Shown piece by piece: positions 42,891 through 51,178 of a DNA stretch of 64,000 nt. Within the stretch, counting starts at the first letter, position 1. Every line of letters starts with the position of its first letter. The position numbers and the translations under genes are program-made. The notes beneath the pieces were generated by a model. The model searched no databases, was not told where the DNA came from, and saw only the letters and a program-made list of their open reading frames with translations. The stretch covers positions 1,674,001 through 1,738,000 of the forward strand of contig OY970386.1 of NCBI GenBank assembly GCA_963719465.1. The letters are read 5' to 3'. The DNA comes from JALHUB01 sp963719465. GTDB lineage: Bacteria; Chloroflexota; Dehalococcoidia; DSTF01; JALHUB01.

Positions 42891-42983
42891 AGTGCAGAGA
42901 GGCGGAGCCTCTTTGCCGGGGGTCCAGGGGGTGTCCCCCTGATTCCCGTTAAACCTCTCTCGGGAGGGCGGGTGGGAAGATGG
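42891..42983 (-). repeat. Dispersed ~100-bp hairpin element, copy 3 (inverted)
   Basis: Reverse orientation relative to copies 1 and 2. Stem CAGGGGG-TGT-CCCCCTG at 42925-42941 (ACA loop on the minus strand), linker GACCCCCGG, then the AGAGG/CCTCT stem and CTGCACT tail, with the CCATCTTCCCACCCGCCC lead at the far end (42966-42983). Lies between the divergent DUF3761 and dodecin genes. Confidence 0.75.
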
Positions 42984-43055
42984 GCGGCTGCTGGCAGAAG
43001 CGGCAGCAGGGCGGGCGGGCGGCGACGCGTCGTGACGGCGCTGGCGCCACCCCAG

Positions 43056-43083
43056 TTGCTCCGACGCCCCCGCCAAGTATACA
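43056..43083 (+). promoter_or_regulatory. Promoter for the dodecin gene
   Basis: TTGCTC (43056-43061), 16-base spacer, TATACA (43078-43083). Dodecin's ATG is at 43160. Confidence 0.45.
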
Positions 43084-43159
43084 ATCCCCATCACGCAGCG
43101 ACCCCAGCGCTGACCGACCCGACGTTGCCCATCGAAAAGAGCACACGGAGGTGCAAGCT

Positions 43160-43372
43160 ATGCCAGACAGCACGTACAAGGTCATCGAACTTGTCGGAAC
43201 CAGTCCCGATTCGTGGGAGGCGGCAGCCCGCGGCGCGGTCGAGAAGGCCAGGAGCACCCTGCGCAATCTCCGCATCGCGGAGGTTGAGAAACTGGACATG
43301 ACAGTCGACAAGAACAAGGTGGTCCTCTACCGCGCCAGGATAAAGCTCTCCTTCAAGTACGAAGAAGGCTAG
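43160..43372 (+). CDS. Dodecin family flavin-binding protein
   Basis: 70 residues from ATG 43160 (GGAGGTG upstream). MPDSTYKVIELVGTSPDSWE, then a single helix and ends RIKLSFKYEEG: the short beta-alpha-beta-beta fold of dodecin, a 12-mer that stores riboflavin or FMN. The aromatic stacking residue region is not certain in this copy. Longer upstream starts are rejected because they cross the repeat and promoter region. Confidence 0.8.
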   Translation: MPDSTYKVIELVGTSPDSWEAAARGAVEKARSTLRNLRIAEVEKLDMTVDKNKVVLYRARIKLSFKYEEG

Positions 43373-43477
43373 CGCCCACTTTCCCGACAGGCGGCACAAC
43401 ATGGGCCGGCTCCTCCTCAAACGACCGGCGCCGCTCAACCGCGCCCTCGGCTCGCCGGCGCAGCGCCCCCTCGGATG

Positions 43478-43486
43478 TGGTATATT
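43478..43486 (+). promoter_or_regulatory. Extended -10 promoter for cydAB
   Basis: TGGTATATT, with TATATT at 43481-43486 and the extended TG at 43478-43479. The start codon of cydA is GTG 43534. Confidence 0.55.
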
Positions 43487-43533
43487 GAACCTAGAGTCGA
43501 CAGCGCATAGCGGGGACCCCGGAGCACAAGGAC

Positions 43534-44886
43534 GTGTTCGATACCGTAACCTCCGCCCGTGCCCTTATGGGCATGGCCCTCGGCTTCCACATCAACTTCA
43601 CCAACATCGGCATCGGCCTGCCACCGCTCCTCTTCGCCGCCGAGGGGCTCTACCTGCGCACCGGCAAGGAGTTCTATCGCAACCTGGCGAAGAAGTGGGC
43701 CATCGTCACCGCCGTCCTGTTTGCCGTCGGCGCCGTCTCCGGCACCATCCTCGAGTTCGCCTTCGGGCTGCTCTGGCCCCGCTGGATGGACTTCGCCGGC
43801 GGCGTAATCGGCCTGCCGCTCTTCCTCGAAGGCTTCGCTTTCTTCCTCGAAGCGATCTTCCTCGGCCTCTACCTCTACGGCTGGGACCGAATGTCGGCGA
43901 AGGCCCACTGGCTGCTCACCATCCCGATATCCCTGGCGGCGGCCGCATCCGCCTTCTTCATCATCAGCGTGAACTCCTGGATGAACACGCCGAAGGGCTT
44001 CGACATCGTCAACGGCCAGCCGGCGAACATCAGCCCCGTCACCGCCATGATCCACAACTCCGCCATGCCCTTCGAGGTCAGCCACGGCGGGCTGGCGGCA
44101 TACGTCGCCATCGGCCTGGCGATAGGTGGCATATACGCCCTCGCCATGCTTCGCGGCGACCGCTCGGAGTACAACAAGAAGGCGATGGCGCTCGGCCTTG
44201 GCCTGGCGATGATCTTCGCGCCGCTCCAGGTCGTCTCCGGTGACCTCATCGCCCGTCATGCCGCCTGGCAGGAGCCGGAAAAGTTCGCCGCCTTCGAAGG
44301 CCAGTTTCAGACCATCAGCGGCATGCCTTTGCGAATCGGCGGCATCCCCTTCCCCGGTCAGCACACGACGAAATGGGCGATAGAGATCCCGAAGCTCGGC
44401 AGCATCCTCGCCAAGGAGAGCGGCAGCGCCACCATTCGCGGCCTCGACAGCTTCCCGCAGGACCAGATCCCCAACGTCCTCCTCGTGCACTTCCCGTTCC
44501 AGCTGATGGTCCTCTTCGGCTTCGCGTTCGTCGGCATCGGCGTCTGGTTCTGGGGTGAAGCCTGGGTACGCAAGCGAATCGACCCCAGCAAGCTGCTGTT
44601 GCTCGCCCTCGTGGCGTTCAGCGGCGCCGGCTTCTTCGTCATCGAGATGGGCTGGTTCGTCACCGAGTTCGGCCGCCAGCCGTGGATCATCTACCACGTC
44701 ATGGAGACGTCCGGCGGCGCCACGCCGCGCAACGGCATCTGGGTGCTGCTCATCGTCTTCGCCGCCGCCTACGTTCTCCTGACCATCGGCATGGCCGGCG
44801 TCCTCCTGCTCCAGCAGCGCGGCCGCAAGACCCTGCCGCGGCAGACCGAAAAAAGCCACCCCGGGGAGACCGACGGTGCCCCTTGA
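43534..44886 (+). CDS. cydA: Cytochrome bd-type quinol oxidase subunit I
   Basis: A 450-residue membrane protein from GTG 43534 with about nine helices. FHINFTNIGIG supplies the heme b595 histidine (His18), SVNSWMNTPKGF and SHGGLAAYVAIG surround the b558 site, and GRQPWIIYHVMET is the family motif (near 380). The Q-loop is short, as in the CydA forms of Gram-positive bacteria. It oxidises quinol and reduces oxygen without proton pumping. cydB overlaps by 11 bases. Confidence 0.9.
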   Translation: MFDTVTSARALMGMALGFHINFTNIGIGLPPLLFAAEGLYLRTGKEFYRNLAKKWAIVTAVLFAVGAVSGTILEFAFGLLWPRWMDFAGGVIGLPLFLEGFAFFLEAIFLGLYLYGWDRMSAKAHWLLTIPISLAAAASAFFIISVNSWMNTPKGFDIVNGQPANISPVTAMIHNSAMPFEVSHGGLAAYVAIGLAIGGIYALAMLRGDRSEYNKKAMALGLGLAMIFAPLQVVSGDLIARHAAWQEPEKFAAFEGQFQTISGMPLRIGGIPFPGQHTTKWAIEIPKLGSILAKESGSATIRGLDSFPQDQIPNVLLVHFPFQLMVLFGFAFVGIGVWFWGEAWVRKRIDPSKLLLLALVAFSGAGFFVIEMGWFVTEFGRQPWIIYHVMETSGGATPRNGIWVLLIVFAAAYVLLTIGMAGVLLLQQRGRKTLPRQTEKSHPGETDGAP

Positions 44887-45910
44887 GAAGATAGCCGCCA
44901 TCGTAGTGCTGATTGGCGTCGCCGCCTACGCCGTGCTTGGGGGCGCCGACTTCGGCAGCGGCCTCTGGTCCGCCCTCGCCTTTGGCGACAAGCGGGAGCG
45001 GCAGCGAGAAGCGCTCTTCAAGGCGATCGGGCCCGTCTGGGAGGCGAACAACGTCTGGCTCGTGTTCGTCGTTATCTTCCTACTTATGGCCTTTCCCTTC
45101 GCCTTCGGCGACATCTTCATCGCGCTCCTCGTTCCCATAACCGTCGGCCTGCTCGGCGTAGTCTTCCGCGGCGCCGCCTTCGCCTACCGCAACTACGCGA
45201 AGGAGTCGGGTCAGCCGGGCGCGCCGGTCTACGGGCTCGCTTTCTCGGCTGCCAGCGTCATCTCGCCGTTCTTCTTCGGCGCGGCGCTCGGGGCGCTGGC
45301 CGGCGGCCGCGTGACGGTCGACTCGTCGGGCGTCGTAACCGCCGGACTGTATTCGCCCTGGCTGCACGCCTTCCCGATACTGACCGGTCTGCTGGCCGTC
45401 GCCATCTGCGGCCTCCTGACGACGAGTTTCATGACGACGCGGGTCGCCGGCGACCTGCGCGAGATCTTCCGGCGCCGCGCTTTGCTCTCCGGCGTCGTCG
45501 TCGCGGTGCTTGCCGTCGCGACGCTTGCTGTCTCGCGTTGGGACGCCTCCGGCTTCTGGAGCGGCTGGCAGCGGGCGGCCCCGCTTGCCGTATCCGGCGT
45601 TGCCCTGGGGGCGGGTCTCGTGGCGCTGCTCGTTCTCTGGCTGCGCTGGTACCCGCTGGCGCCCATCACGACCGGCGGCGCGGTGGCCTGGCTGGTCGGG
45701 ACGTTTGGCGTCATCATGTACCCGTACTTCATCCTGCCCGCGCAGACGATCTTCCAGGCGGGCTCGAACCACGCCATGCTGCGGGCTTCGCTCATCGGGC
45801 TGCTGTGCGGCCTCGTCGTGCTGCTGCCGTCGGCGCTGTTGCTGTACGGCATGTTCATCGGCGCCAGCACCGAGCCGGACAGGAAGTCGCCGGAGGGGGC
45901 GGCGCGGTAG
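44876..45910 (+). CDS. cydB: Cytochrome bd-type quinol oxidase subunit II
   Basis: A 344-residue polytopic membrane protein, GTG start inside the end of cydA. GGADFGSGLWSALAFG at the N-terminus and GPVWEANNVWLVFVVIFLLMA are CydB signatures, and YPYFILPAQTIFQAGSNHAML is conserved near residue 280. It pairs with CydA as the oxygen-scavenging, high-affinity terminal oxidase. The accessory cydCD genes are absent here. Confidence 0.9.
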   Translation: MPLEKIAAIVVLIGVAAYAVLGGADFGSGLWSALAFGDKRERQREALFKAIGPVWEANNVWLVFVVIFLLMAFPFAFGDIFIALLVPITVGLLGVVFRGAAFAYRNYAKESGQPGAPVYGLAFSAASVISPFFFGAALGALAGGRVTVDSSGVVTAGLYSPWLHAFPILTGLLAVAICGLLTTSFMTTRVAGDLREIFRRRALLSGVVVAVLAVATLAVSRWDASGFWSGWQRAAPLAVSGVALGAGLVALLVLWLRWYPLAPITTGGAVAWLVGTFGVIMYPYFILPAQTIFQAGSNHAMLRASLIGLLCGLVVLLPSALLLYGMFIGASTEPDRKSPEGAAR

Positions 45911-45927
45911 CGGCAGACGGCCCTGGC

Positions 45928-45936
45928 TGCTAGAAT
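45928..45936 (+). promoter_or_regulatory. Extended -10 promoter upstream of mfd
   Basis: TGCTAGAAT, with TAGAAT at 45931-45936. Transcription would start around 45943, at the first base of the hairpin at 45944-45971. Confidence 0.4.
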
Positions 45937-45943
45937 ACTTGAG

Positions 45944-45971
45944 GGGCTGGTTCCCGTGGGCCAGCCCTTTT
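45944..45971 (+). terminator. Intrinsic terminator-like hairpin between cydB and mfd
   Basis: GGGCTGG and CCAGCCC form a 7-bp stem with a 10-base loop, followed by TTTT. It ends the cydAB unit and, if the promoter at 45931 is used, forms the leader of mfd (start 45982). Confidence 0.6.
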
Positions 45972-45981
45972 CGGTGTCGCT

Positions 45982-48900
45982 ATGAATCTGTCCGGCCTGC
46001 TGCCCGCTATCCAGGAAGCCCTCGACGTTGAAGGACGGCTGAAGGCGTCGGCGGAGCGCCGCACCATCGGCATCCCCGACGGCGGCAAAGCCCCGCTTAT
46101 CGCGATCCTCGCGCAGCATTCCGATGCGCCGCTGCTGGTCGTTACCGCCCATGCCAACCGCGCCCAGTCGCTCATCGACGAGCTGGCGGCCTGGCTCGGC
46201 CGCGACGAGCGGCTGCACCCCTTCCCGCGACGTGCCGCCCTCCCCTACGAGCGCCTTGCCCCGGACCCGGAGGCCGTTCGCGACCGCCTGCGCGTCCTCG
46301 CACTTCTCGCTGGCCGCTTCGAAGTGCCGCCGATCGTCGTTGCCCCCGTGCAGGCCGTCGCCGAAGCCACCCTTTCGCCCCACGAGATGGCCCGCTCGCT
46401 CGAAACGCTGGGGGTTGGCGGCAGGCTCGCGCCCGAACCCTTCCTGCGCCGCCTGGTCGAGCGCGGCTATCAGTTCTCGCCCCTCGTCGACACGCCGGGG
46501 CAGGCGGGCCGTCGCGGCGGCATCATCGACGTTTTCCCGCCGGAGAACGACCTGCCTCTGCGCATCGAGCTCCTGGGCGAACGCATCGAAAGCCTGCGCC
46601 TGTTCGACCCTTTGACGCAGCGGACCGTTCGCCTCGTCGAATCGTCGCTGATCGGGCCCGCGCGCGAGATGCTCCTGCCGCAGGTGGGCGCCACGAGCCT
46701 GCTCGGGAAGGTCGACTTCGACGATTGCAAGCCGGAGATAACCGCGCGCTTCCACGATGAAGCCGCGCTCCTGGCGAGCGGCGAAGCTTTCCCCGACGAT
46801 ATCTTCTACGTTCCCTTCCTCGCCTGCTGCAGCCTGCTGGACCACCTGCCGCCCAACGCCGTCCTCGTCCTCGACGAGCTGTCCGACATGGCGATGGCGG
46901 AGGAGGAGCTCGACCGCCAGGTCACCGAGATCGAGAGCGAGATGACACACCGCTGCGAGCTGCCGCGGGGGCTGCCCTTCCCGCAGAAGCCGTGGCCGGA
47001 GCTCCGCGAGGCGCTGATTTCGAGAGCCCGCGCCGTCGAGCTGTCGCGCTGGGCCAGCGGCGAGGAGTGCGAAGGCGATTTCCGCCTGCCCTTCGCCGCC
47101 GCCGATGCCTACGGCGGCCGTCTGCTCGAGCTCGTGAAGGACCTGTCCGGCGCGTCGCAACGACGACAGACGACCGTCATCGTCTCGCAGCAGGCCGCCC
47201 GCATCGCCGAGGTCCTCAGCGAGCACGACCTCTTCGCCACGCCGCTGTCGTCCGTCGAATCGCCGCTGCCGCCGGGCGCCCTGGCCGTCGTCCACGGCTC
47301 GTTGCCGGAAGGCTGGACCATAAGGTCGGAGGAAGGCGCGCTGACGCTGTTCACAGATTCCGAGCTGTTCGGCTTCGTCAAGCAGCGTCGCCTCGCGCGT
47401 CCGCCGGCCGGCCGTCGCATCGACTTCCTCGCCGACCTCAGCCCGGGCGACTTCGTCGTCCACATCGAGCACGGCATCGCCCAGTTCGCCGGCCTCACCC
47501 GCCTTCAGACCGACAGCCTGACGGCGGCAGCCGAGGGCGAGAAGGAGCGCGAGTACCTGGAGCTGCGCTACGCGGAGGGCGACCGCCTCTTCGTCCCGAC
47601 GGACCAGGTCGACCGCGTCAGCCGCTACGTCGGCCCCGGCGACCAGAAGCCGTCTCTGACGCGTCTCGGCACGCAGGAATGGCGGCGCGCCAAGGAGCGC
47701 GTCCAGCGCGCGGTCCGGAGCCTGGCGCGCGAGCTGCTGGCGCTCTACGCCCAGCGGCAGGTGCTGCAGGGCCACGCCTTCTCGTCCGACACGACCTGGC
47801 AGCAGGAGCTCGAAGCCTCGTTCCCTTACGTCGAGACGCCGGACCAGGCGGCGGCGATGCTCGAGGTGAAGTTGGACATGGAGAGCGTGCGGCCCATGGA
47901 CCGCCTCGTTTGCGGCGACGTGGGCTACGGCAAGACGGAGATGGCCATCCGCGCCGCGTTCAAGGCCGTGATGGACGGCAAGCAGGTCGCGATGCTCGTG
48001 CCGACGACCGTGCTCGCGCAGCAGCACTACCAGACCTTCTGCGAGCGCCTCGCCGGCTTCCCCGTCCGCGTCGAAATGCTCTCGCGCTTCCGCTCCGACC
48101 GCGAGCAGCGGGACGTTGTGCGCGACCTGGCCGGCGGCTCCGTCGACATCGTCATCGGCACCCACCGCCTCCTGCAGTCGGACGTCGCCTTCCGCGACCT
48201 CGGCCTGGTGATCATCGACGAGGAGCAGCGGTTCGGCGTCGCCCACAAGGAGCGCCTGAAGCACATGCGGCAGGAGGTGGACGTGCTCACGCTCTCGGCC
48301 ACGCCCATTCCGCGCACGCTGCACATGGCGCTCGGCGGCATCCGCGACATGTCGGTCATGGACACGCCGCCGGAGGATCGCCTGCCGATCAAGACCTACG
48401 TGCTCGAGTTCGACGAGCACTTCGCCCGCGACGCCATGCTCCGCGAGCTGGAGCGAAACGGCCAGGTCTATTACGTCCACAACCGCGTCTTCAACATCGA
48501 AGGCGTCGCCGAGCGGCTGCGACGCTTGGTGCCGGAGGCGGAGATCGCTGTCGGCCACGGCCAGATGCCGGAGGACCAGCTCGAGCGCGTCATGCTGGAC
48601 TTCGCGCGCGGCGCCATCGACGTCCTGGTCTGCACCACGATCATCGAGTCCGGCCTCGACATCCCGAACGTTAACACGATCATGATTAACCAGGCGGACC
48701 GTCTTGGCCTGGCCCAGCTCTACCAGCTCCGGGGGCGCGTTGGGCGCGGCGCCAACCGGGCCTACGCCTACCTGTTCTACGATCGCAGCCGCTCGCTCAG
48801 CGAGGCCGCCCAGAAGCGTCTTCAGGCCATCTTCGAGGCGACGGAGCTGGGCGCGGGCTTCCAGATCGCCCTCCGCGACCTGGAGATTCGCGGCGCCGGC

Positions 48901-49479
48901 AACCTGTTGGGCGCGGAGCAAAGCGGCCAGATTGGCGCGGTCGGCTTCGACCTGTACACCCGCCTTCTGGCCGACGCCGTCGAAGGCCTGAAGGCGCTCG
49001 AGCGCGGCGAGCAGCCGCCGACGCCCTCCACCGCGCTGCCGCCGCTCGCCATAGACCTGCCGGTCGTCGCCCACATCCCCGAGGCCTACGCGCCGGACCT
49101 GAACCTGCGTCTCGCGCTCTACCAGCGGATGACCCGCGTGCAGCACCCGCAGGAGGTCGAAGAGATAGCGCATGAGCTCCGCGACCGCTTCGGACCGCTG
49201 CCGGAGCCGGTGCAGACGCTGCTCTACGTCGTCCGCGTCCGGGCGCTGGCGCGCGAGGCAGGCGTGCAGTCGGTCCAGACGGAGGACGGTCAGATCGTGC
49301 TCAGAATGGTGCAGGGACGCCGTTTGCCGCAGGAGCAGTTGCGACCGCGCCTTCCCCCTGGAAGCTGGGTCGGGCCCACCTCCGTCCGCCTCAGCCGGGT
49401 CCGCCTCGACGGCTGGCGCGAAGAGCTCTTGAGCGTCATGGAAAGGCTGGTCGAGCTCGCCGGCGCGACACTCTCCTGA
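45982..49479 (+). CDS. mfd: Transcription-repair coupling factor
   Basis: A 1165-residue ATP-dependent DNA translocase. The N-terminal UvrB-homology region spans about 1-340, the RNA polymerase-interacting module DLSPGDFVVHIEHGIAQF lies near 490, Walker A is GDVGYGKTEMAI, the DExx box is IIDEEQRFG, and LSATPIPRTLHMA is motif III. The TRCF C-terminal domain ends the chain. It removes stalled RNA polymerase and recruits UvrA, encoded at 34-37 kb. Confidence 0.95.
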   Translation: MNLSGLLPAIQEALDVEGRLKASAERRTIGIPDGGKAPLIAILAQHSDAPLLVVTAHANRAQSLIDELAAWLGRDERLHPFPRRAALPYERLAPDPEAVRDRLRVLALLAGRFEVPPIVVAPVQAVAEATLSPHEMARSLETLGVGGRLAPEPFLRRLVERGYQFSPLVDTPGQAGRRGGIIDVFPPENDLPLRIELLGERIESLRLFDPLTQRTVRLVESSLIGPAREMLLPQVGATSLLGKVDFDDCKPEITARFHDEAALLASGEAFPDDIFYVPFLACCSLLDHLPPNAVLVLDELSDMAMAEEELDRQVTEIESEMTHRCELPRGLPFPQKPWPELREALISRARAVELSRWASGEECEGDFRLPFAAADAYGGRLLELVKDLSGASQRRQTTVIVSQQAARIAEVLSEHDLFATPLSSVESPLPPGALAVVHGSLPEGWTIRSEEGALTLFTDSELFGFVKQRRLARPPAGRRIDFLADLSPGDFVVHIEHGIAQFAGLTRLQTDSLTAAAEGEKEREYLELRYAEGDRLFVPTDQVDRVSRYVGPGDQKPSLTRLGTQEWRRAKERVQRAVRSLARELLALYAQRQVLQGHAFSSDTTWQQELEASFPYVETPDQAAAMLEVKLDMESVRPMDRLVCGDVGYGKTEMAIRAAFKAVMDGKQVAMLVPTTVLAQQHYQTFCERLAGFPVRVEMLSRFRSDREQRDVVRDLAGGSVDIVIGTHRLLQSDVAFRDLGLVIIDEEQRFGVAHKERLKHMRQEVDVLTLSATPIPRTLHMALGGIRDMSVMDTPPEDRLPIKTYVLEFDEHFARDAMLRELERNGQVYYVHNRVFNIEGVAERLRRLVPEAEIAVGHGQMPEDQLERVMLDFARGAIDVLVCTTIIESGLDIPNVNTIMINQADRLGLAQLYQLRGRVGRGANRAYAYLFYDRSRSLSEAAQKRLQAIFEATELGAGFQIALRDLEIRGAGNLLGAEQSGQIGAVGFDLYTRLLADAVEGLKALERGEQPPTPSTALPPLAIDLPVVAHIPEAYAPDLNLRLALYQRMTRVQHPQEVEEIAHELRDRFGPLPEPVQTLLYVVRVRALAREAGVQSVQTEDGQIVLRMVQGRRLPQEQLRPRLPPGSWVGPTSVRLSRVRLDGWREELLSVMERLVELAGATLS

Positions 49480-49615
49480 CGACTCCGCATCACGCGTTCT
49501 TCACACGCGTCGGCTCCCGCTTCATATCCGCAACACGCCCCGGGAATACGATAGCTTGTTCCGGGGGAGGAACGCGTCGTCGAACGGAAAGCGAGTCTCC
49601 CCGCGGAGGTGTGAG

Positions 49616-49846
49616 ATGACACAAATGAAACAAGACCTGCCGATCGCGCGGGTTGACGACCGGGAGATCGAGCAGACGGCGCCTTTGCGCGAGTTCGTTT
49701 GCGAGCCTTCTGGCTGCGGCCTCATCGACGAGGTCGGCTCCGAGATCACCCGCTACGTGGGCGGCCTTCGCAACCCGCTTTGCCTGCACCGCGAAGGGCT
49801 CAGCAGCCGGGCGCCGGTATCGCCGGCGATCGCCTTTTTCGAGTAG
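49616..49846 (+). CDS. Small protein of unknown function (76 aa)
   Basis: ATG 49616 follows GGAGG. The peptide MTQMKQDLPIARVDDREIEQ continues with FVCEPSGCGLIDEVGSEIT and a short hydrophobic end (PVSPAIAFFE). Two cysteines spaced C-x4-C are visible but no metal motif is clear. It lies downstream of mfd and ends before a palindrome and a terminator. No family recognised. Confidence 0.55.
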   Translation: MTQMKQDLPIARVDDREIEQTAPLREFVCEPSGCGLIDEVGSEITRYVGGLRNPLCLHREGLSSRAPVSPAIAFFE

Positions 49847-49903
49847 CCGCGACGGCGGCTGACGAGGCGCAAGAAGGCGTCTTGAGCGACGAGCAGTGAC
49901 GCC

Positions 49904-49919
49904 CGTTTACGCGTAAACG
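49904..49919. promoter_or_regulatory. 16-bp perfect palindrome, candidate operator
   Basis: CGTTTACGCGTAAACG. It lies between the small protein gene and the terminator of the facing gene. Perfect symmetry over 16 bases fits a dimeric regulator site, but no adjacent start codon makes the target clear. Confidence 0.4.
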
Positions 49920-49936
49920 CAAACAGCAAATGCGTG

Positions 49937-49975
49937 GGCCCGGTCTTCCGAATAAGTTGGAGGGCCGGGCCTTTT
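49937..49975 (+). terminator. Intrinsic terminator
   Basis: GGCCCGG (49937-49943) and CCGGGCC (49965-49971) pair, followed by TTTT. The loop is long (about 21 bases). It separates the plus-strand small protein gene from the minus-strand lipoprotein. Confidence 0.6.
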
Positions 49976-49995
49976 GTGCCGTCGATCGGGACGCG

Positions 49996-50979
49996 CTATT
50001 GCGCCGACTCCGCGTAGCCAACGTGCCACTGCCCGTTGCTGCCCTTTGCTGAGTACCACAGCTTGAAGAGATGCGCGTCGGGGTCGTAGAGGAGCGTCGA
50101 GCGGTAGATGCGATCATCGTCCCAACCGCTGGTCGGGCTCAGCAGCGGATTCGGATAGGTCGTCCAGGTGAGGCCGTCGCTGCTCGTTGCCAGCATCAGA
50201 TGCGCGCCCGAACCCGGCGAATCGACGTAATCCATGACGTAACGCTTGTCGACGTAGAGCACGTCCAGGTGCCACGGCTTGGCCGCGATGTCGGCTTGCT
50301 GAACGGGCGACCACGTGACGCCATCCTTGCTTGTCGCGTGGAGGACGCCGCCGCCGCCCGCAATCCATATGTGGAAGGTGTCATCCACGAGGACGACAGC
50401 GGGCGACAGGTAGAGAGGATAGCTGCCCAAATTCCAGTGCATGACGGACTGCGGCGCGCTCCAGTCCGCGCCGTCGCTTGACGTGAGGAGAAGGATATCG
50501 TTCGAATTTTCGCCGCTGCAGCGGCTCGACCGCGCCTGACGGGTGTAGTAGAGGTAGAGCTGGTCATTGGATGGGTTGTAGACGAGGTCCGGGTCGCTGT
50601 TGTGGTCGCAGGATGGCGCCGAGACGATGGGATTGTGCAGACCCGTGGGAGGAGACCAGCTAAGGCCGTCCTCTGAGACCAGGACGCTTGGGTTCTCCCG
50701 CGAATCGTTGCCGTAAGGATAGGGCGTCACCGCCATCCAGTACTTGTGACCGTGCCATCCCTTGGAGAAGTAGACGACGTCCGGGTGGACGGCCTGCCTC
50801 GAGCCGTCGTAAGTCGGGATGTCGAGAGGAGAGGCGGCGTTGTGGAAGGACGGCGGCGAAAAGGGCGTCGGCGAGGCCGCTGGCCGGAGCGGATTGAGGG
50901 CGGCGATCCCGCCGTGGCAGCCAACCGCGGCCACAAACGGTAGCAGGCAAAGCGCCAGCAGGGTGATTCTCTTTCGCGT
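49996..50979 (-). CDS. Lipoprotein with a BNR/sialidase-like beta-propeller; non-canonical start
   Basis: The mature part (about 310 residues) has repeats of SxDGxxW (VSEDGLSWSPP, SSDGADWSAP, KDGVTWSP, SSDGLTWTTYP), the Asp-box of sialidase-like five- or six-bladed propellers, so a glycan-binding or glycosidase-like role is possible. The lipoprotein signal RKRITLLALCLLPFVAAVGC lies upstream of the first GTG (50934), and AAGGAGGG precedes ACG 50979 by about 8 bases. Translation thus appears to start at ACG, or an ATG has been miscalled. From ACG the product is 327 residues with lipidated Cys21. Confidence 0.65.
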   Translation of the reverse strand, partial: TRKRITLLALCLLPFVAAVGCHGGIAALNPLRPAASPTPFSPPSFHNAASPLDIPTYDGSRQAVHPDVVYFSKGWHGHKYWMAVTPYPYGNDSRENPSVLVSEDGLSWSPPTGLHNPIVSAPSCDHNSDPDLVYNPSNDQLYLYYTRQARSSRCSGENSNDILLLTSSDGADWSAPQSVMHWNLGSYPLYLSPAVVLVDDTFHIWIAGGGGVLHATSKDGVTWSPVQQADIAAKPWHLDVLYVDKRYVMDYVDSPGSGAHLMLATSSDGLTWTTYPNPLLSPTSGWDDDRIYRSTLLYDPDAHLFKLWYSAKGSNGQWHVGYAESAQ

Positions 50980-51075
50980 CGCCCGGCCCTCCTTGTCGGG
51001 ACGGAAATCGCTCTCCCAAGGGTGACAAGCGGCGGCGTTTCGGTCAAGAGGGAATTGCAGCGATCTTCGTTCAGT

Positions 51076-51104
51076 TTGACACCCTAGGCGACAACGGCTA
51101 GAAT
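51076..51104 (+). promoter_or_regulatory. Near-consensus promoter for the membrane protein at 51179
   Basis: TTGACA (51076-51081), 17-base spacer, TAGAAT (51099-51104). Leader about 70 bases to the TTG start at 51179. Confidence 0.65.
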
Positions 51105-51178
51105 GCCAGCGCTGTCACCTCGACGGCCCCCGCCAAGCGGTACAGCGATTGTTGTGGGGAGCAAGGAGGGAGCCATCC

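Noticed and set aside
25396..42983. Three related repeats as a CRISPR array
   Set aside because: They are 5-12 kb apart, in both orientations, with internal hairpins and no spacer pattern.
42980..43159. N-terminal extension of dodecin
   Set aside because: It would be translated through the hairpin repeat and the -35/-10 elements; the GGAGG-preceded ATG at 43160 gives the family's normal length.
45229..49173. A 1314-codon open frame antisense to mfd and cydB
   Set aside because: It mirrors the high-GC codon bias of mfd and cydB, has no domain, no ribosome binding site and low-complexity Arg/Gln/Gly/Ala-rich translation.
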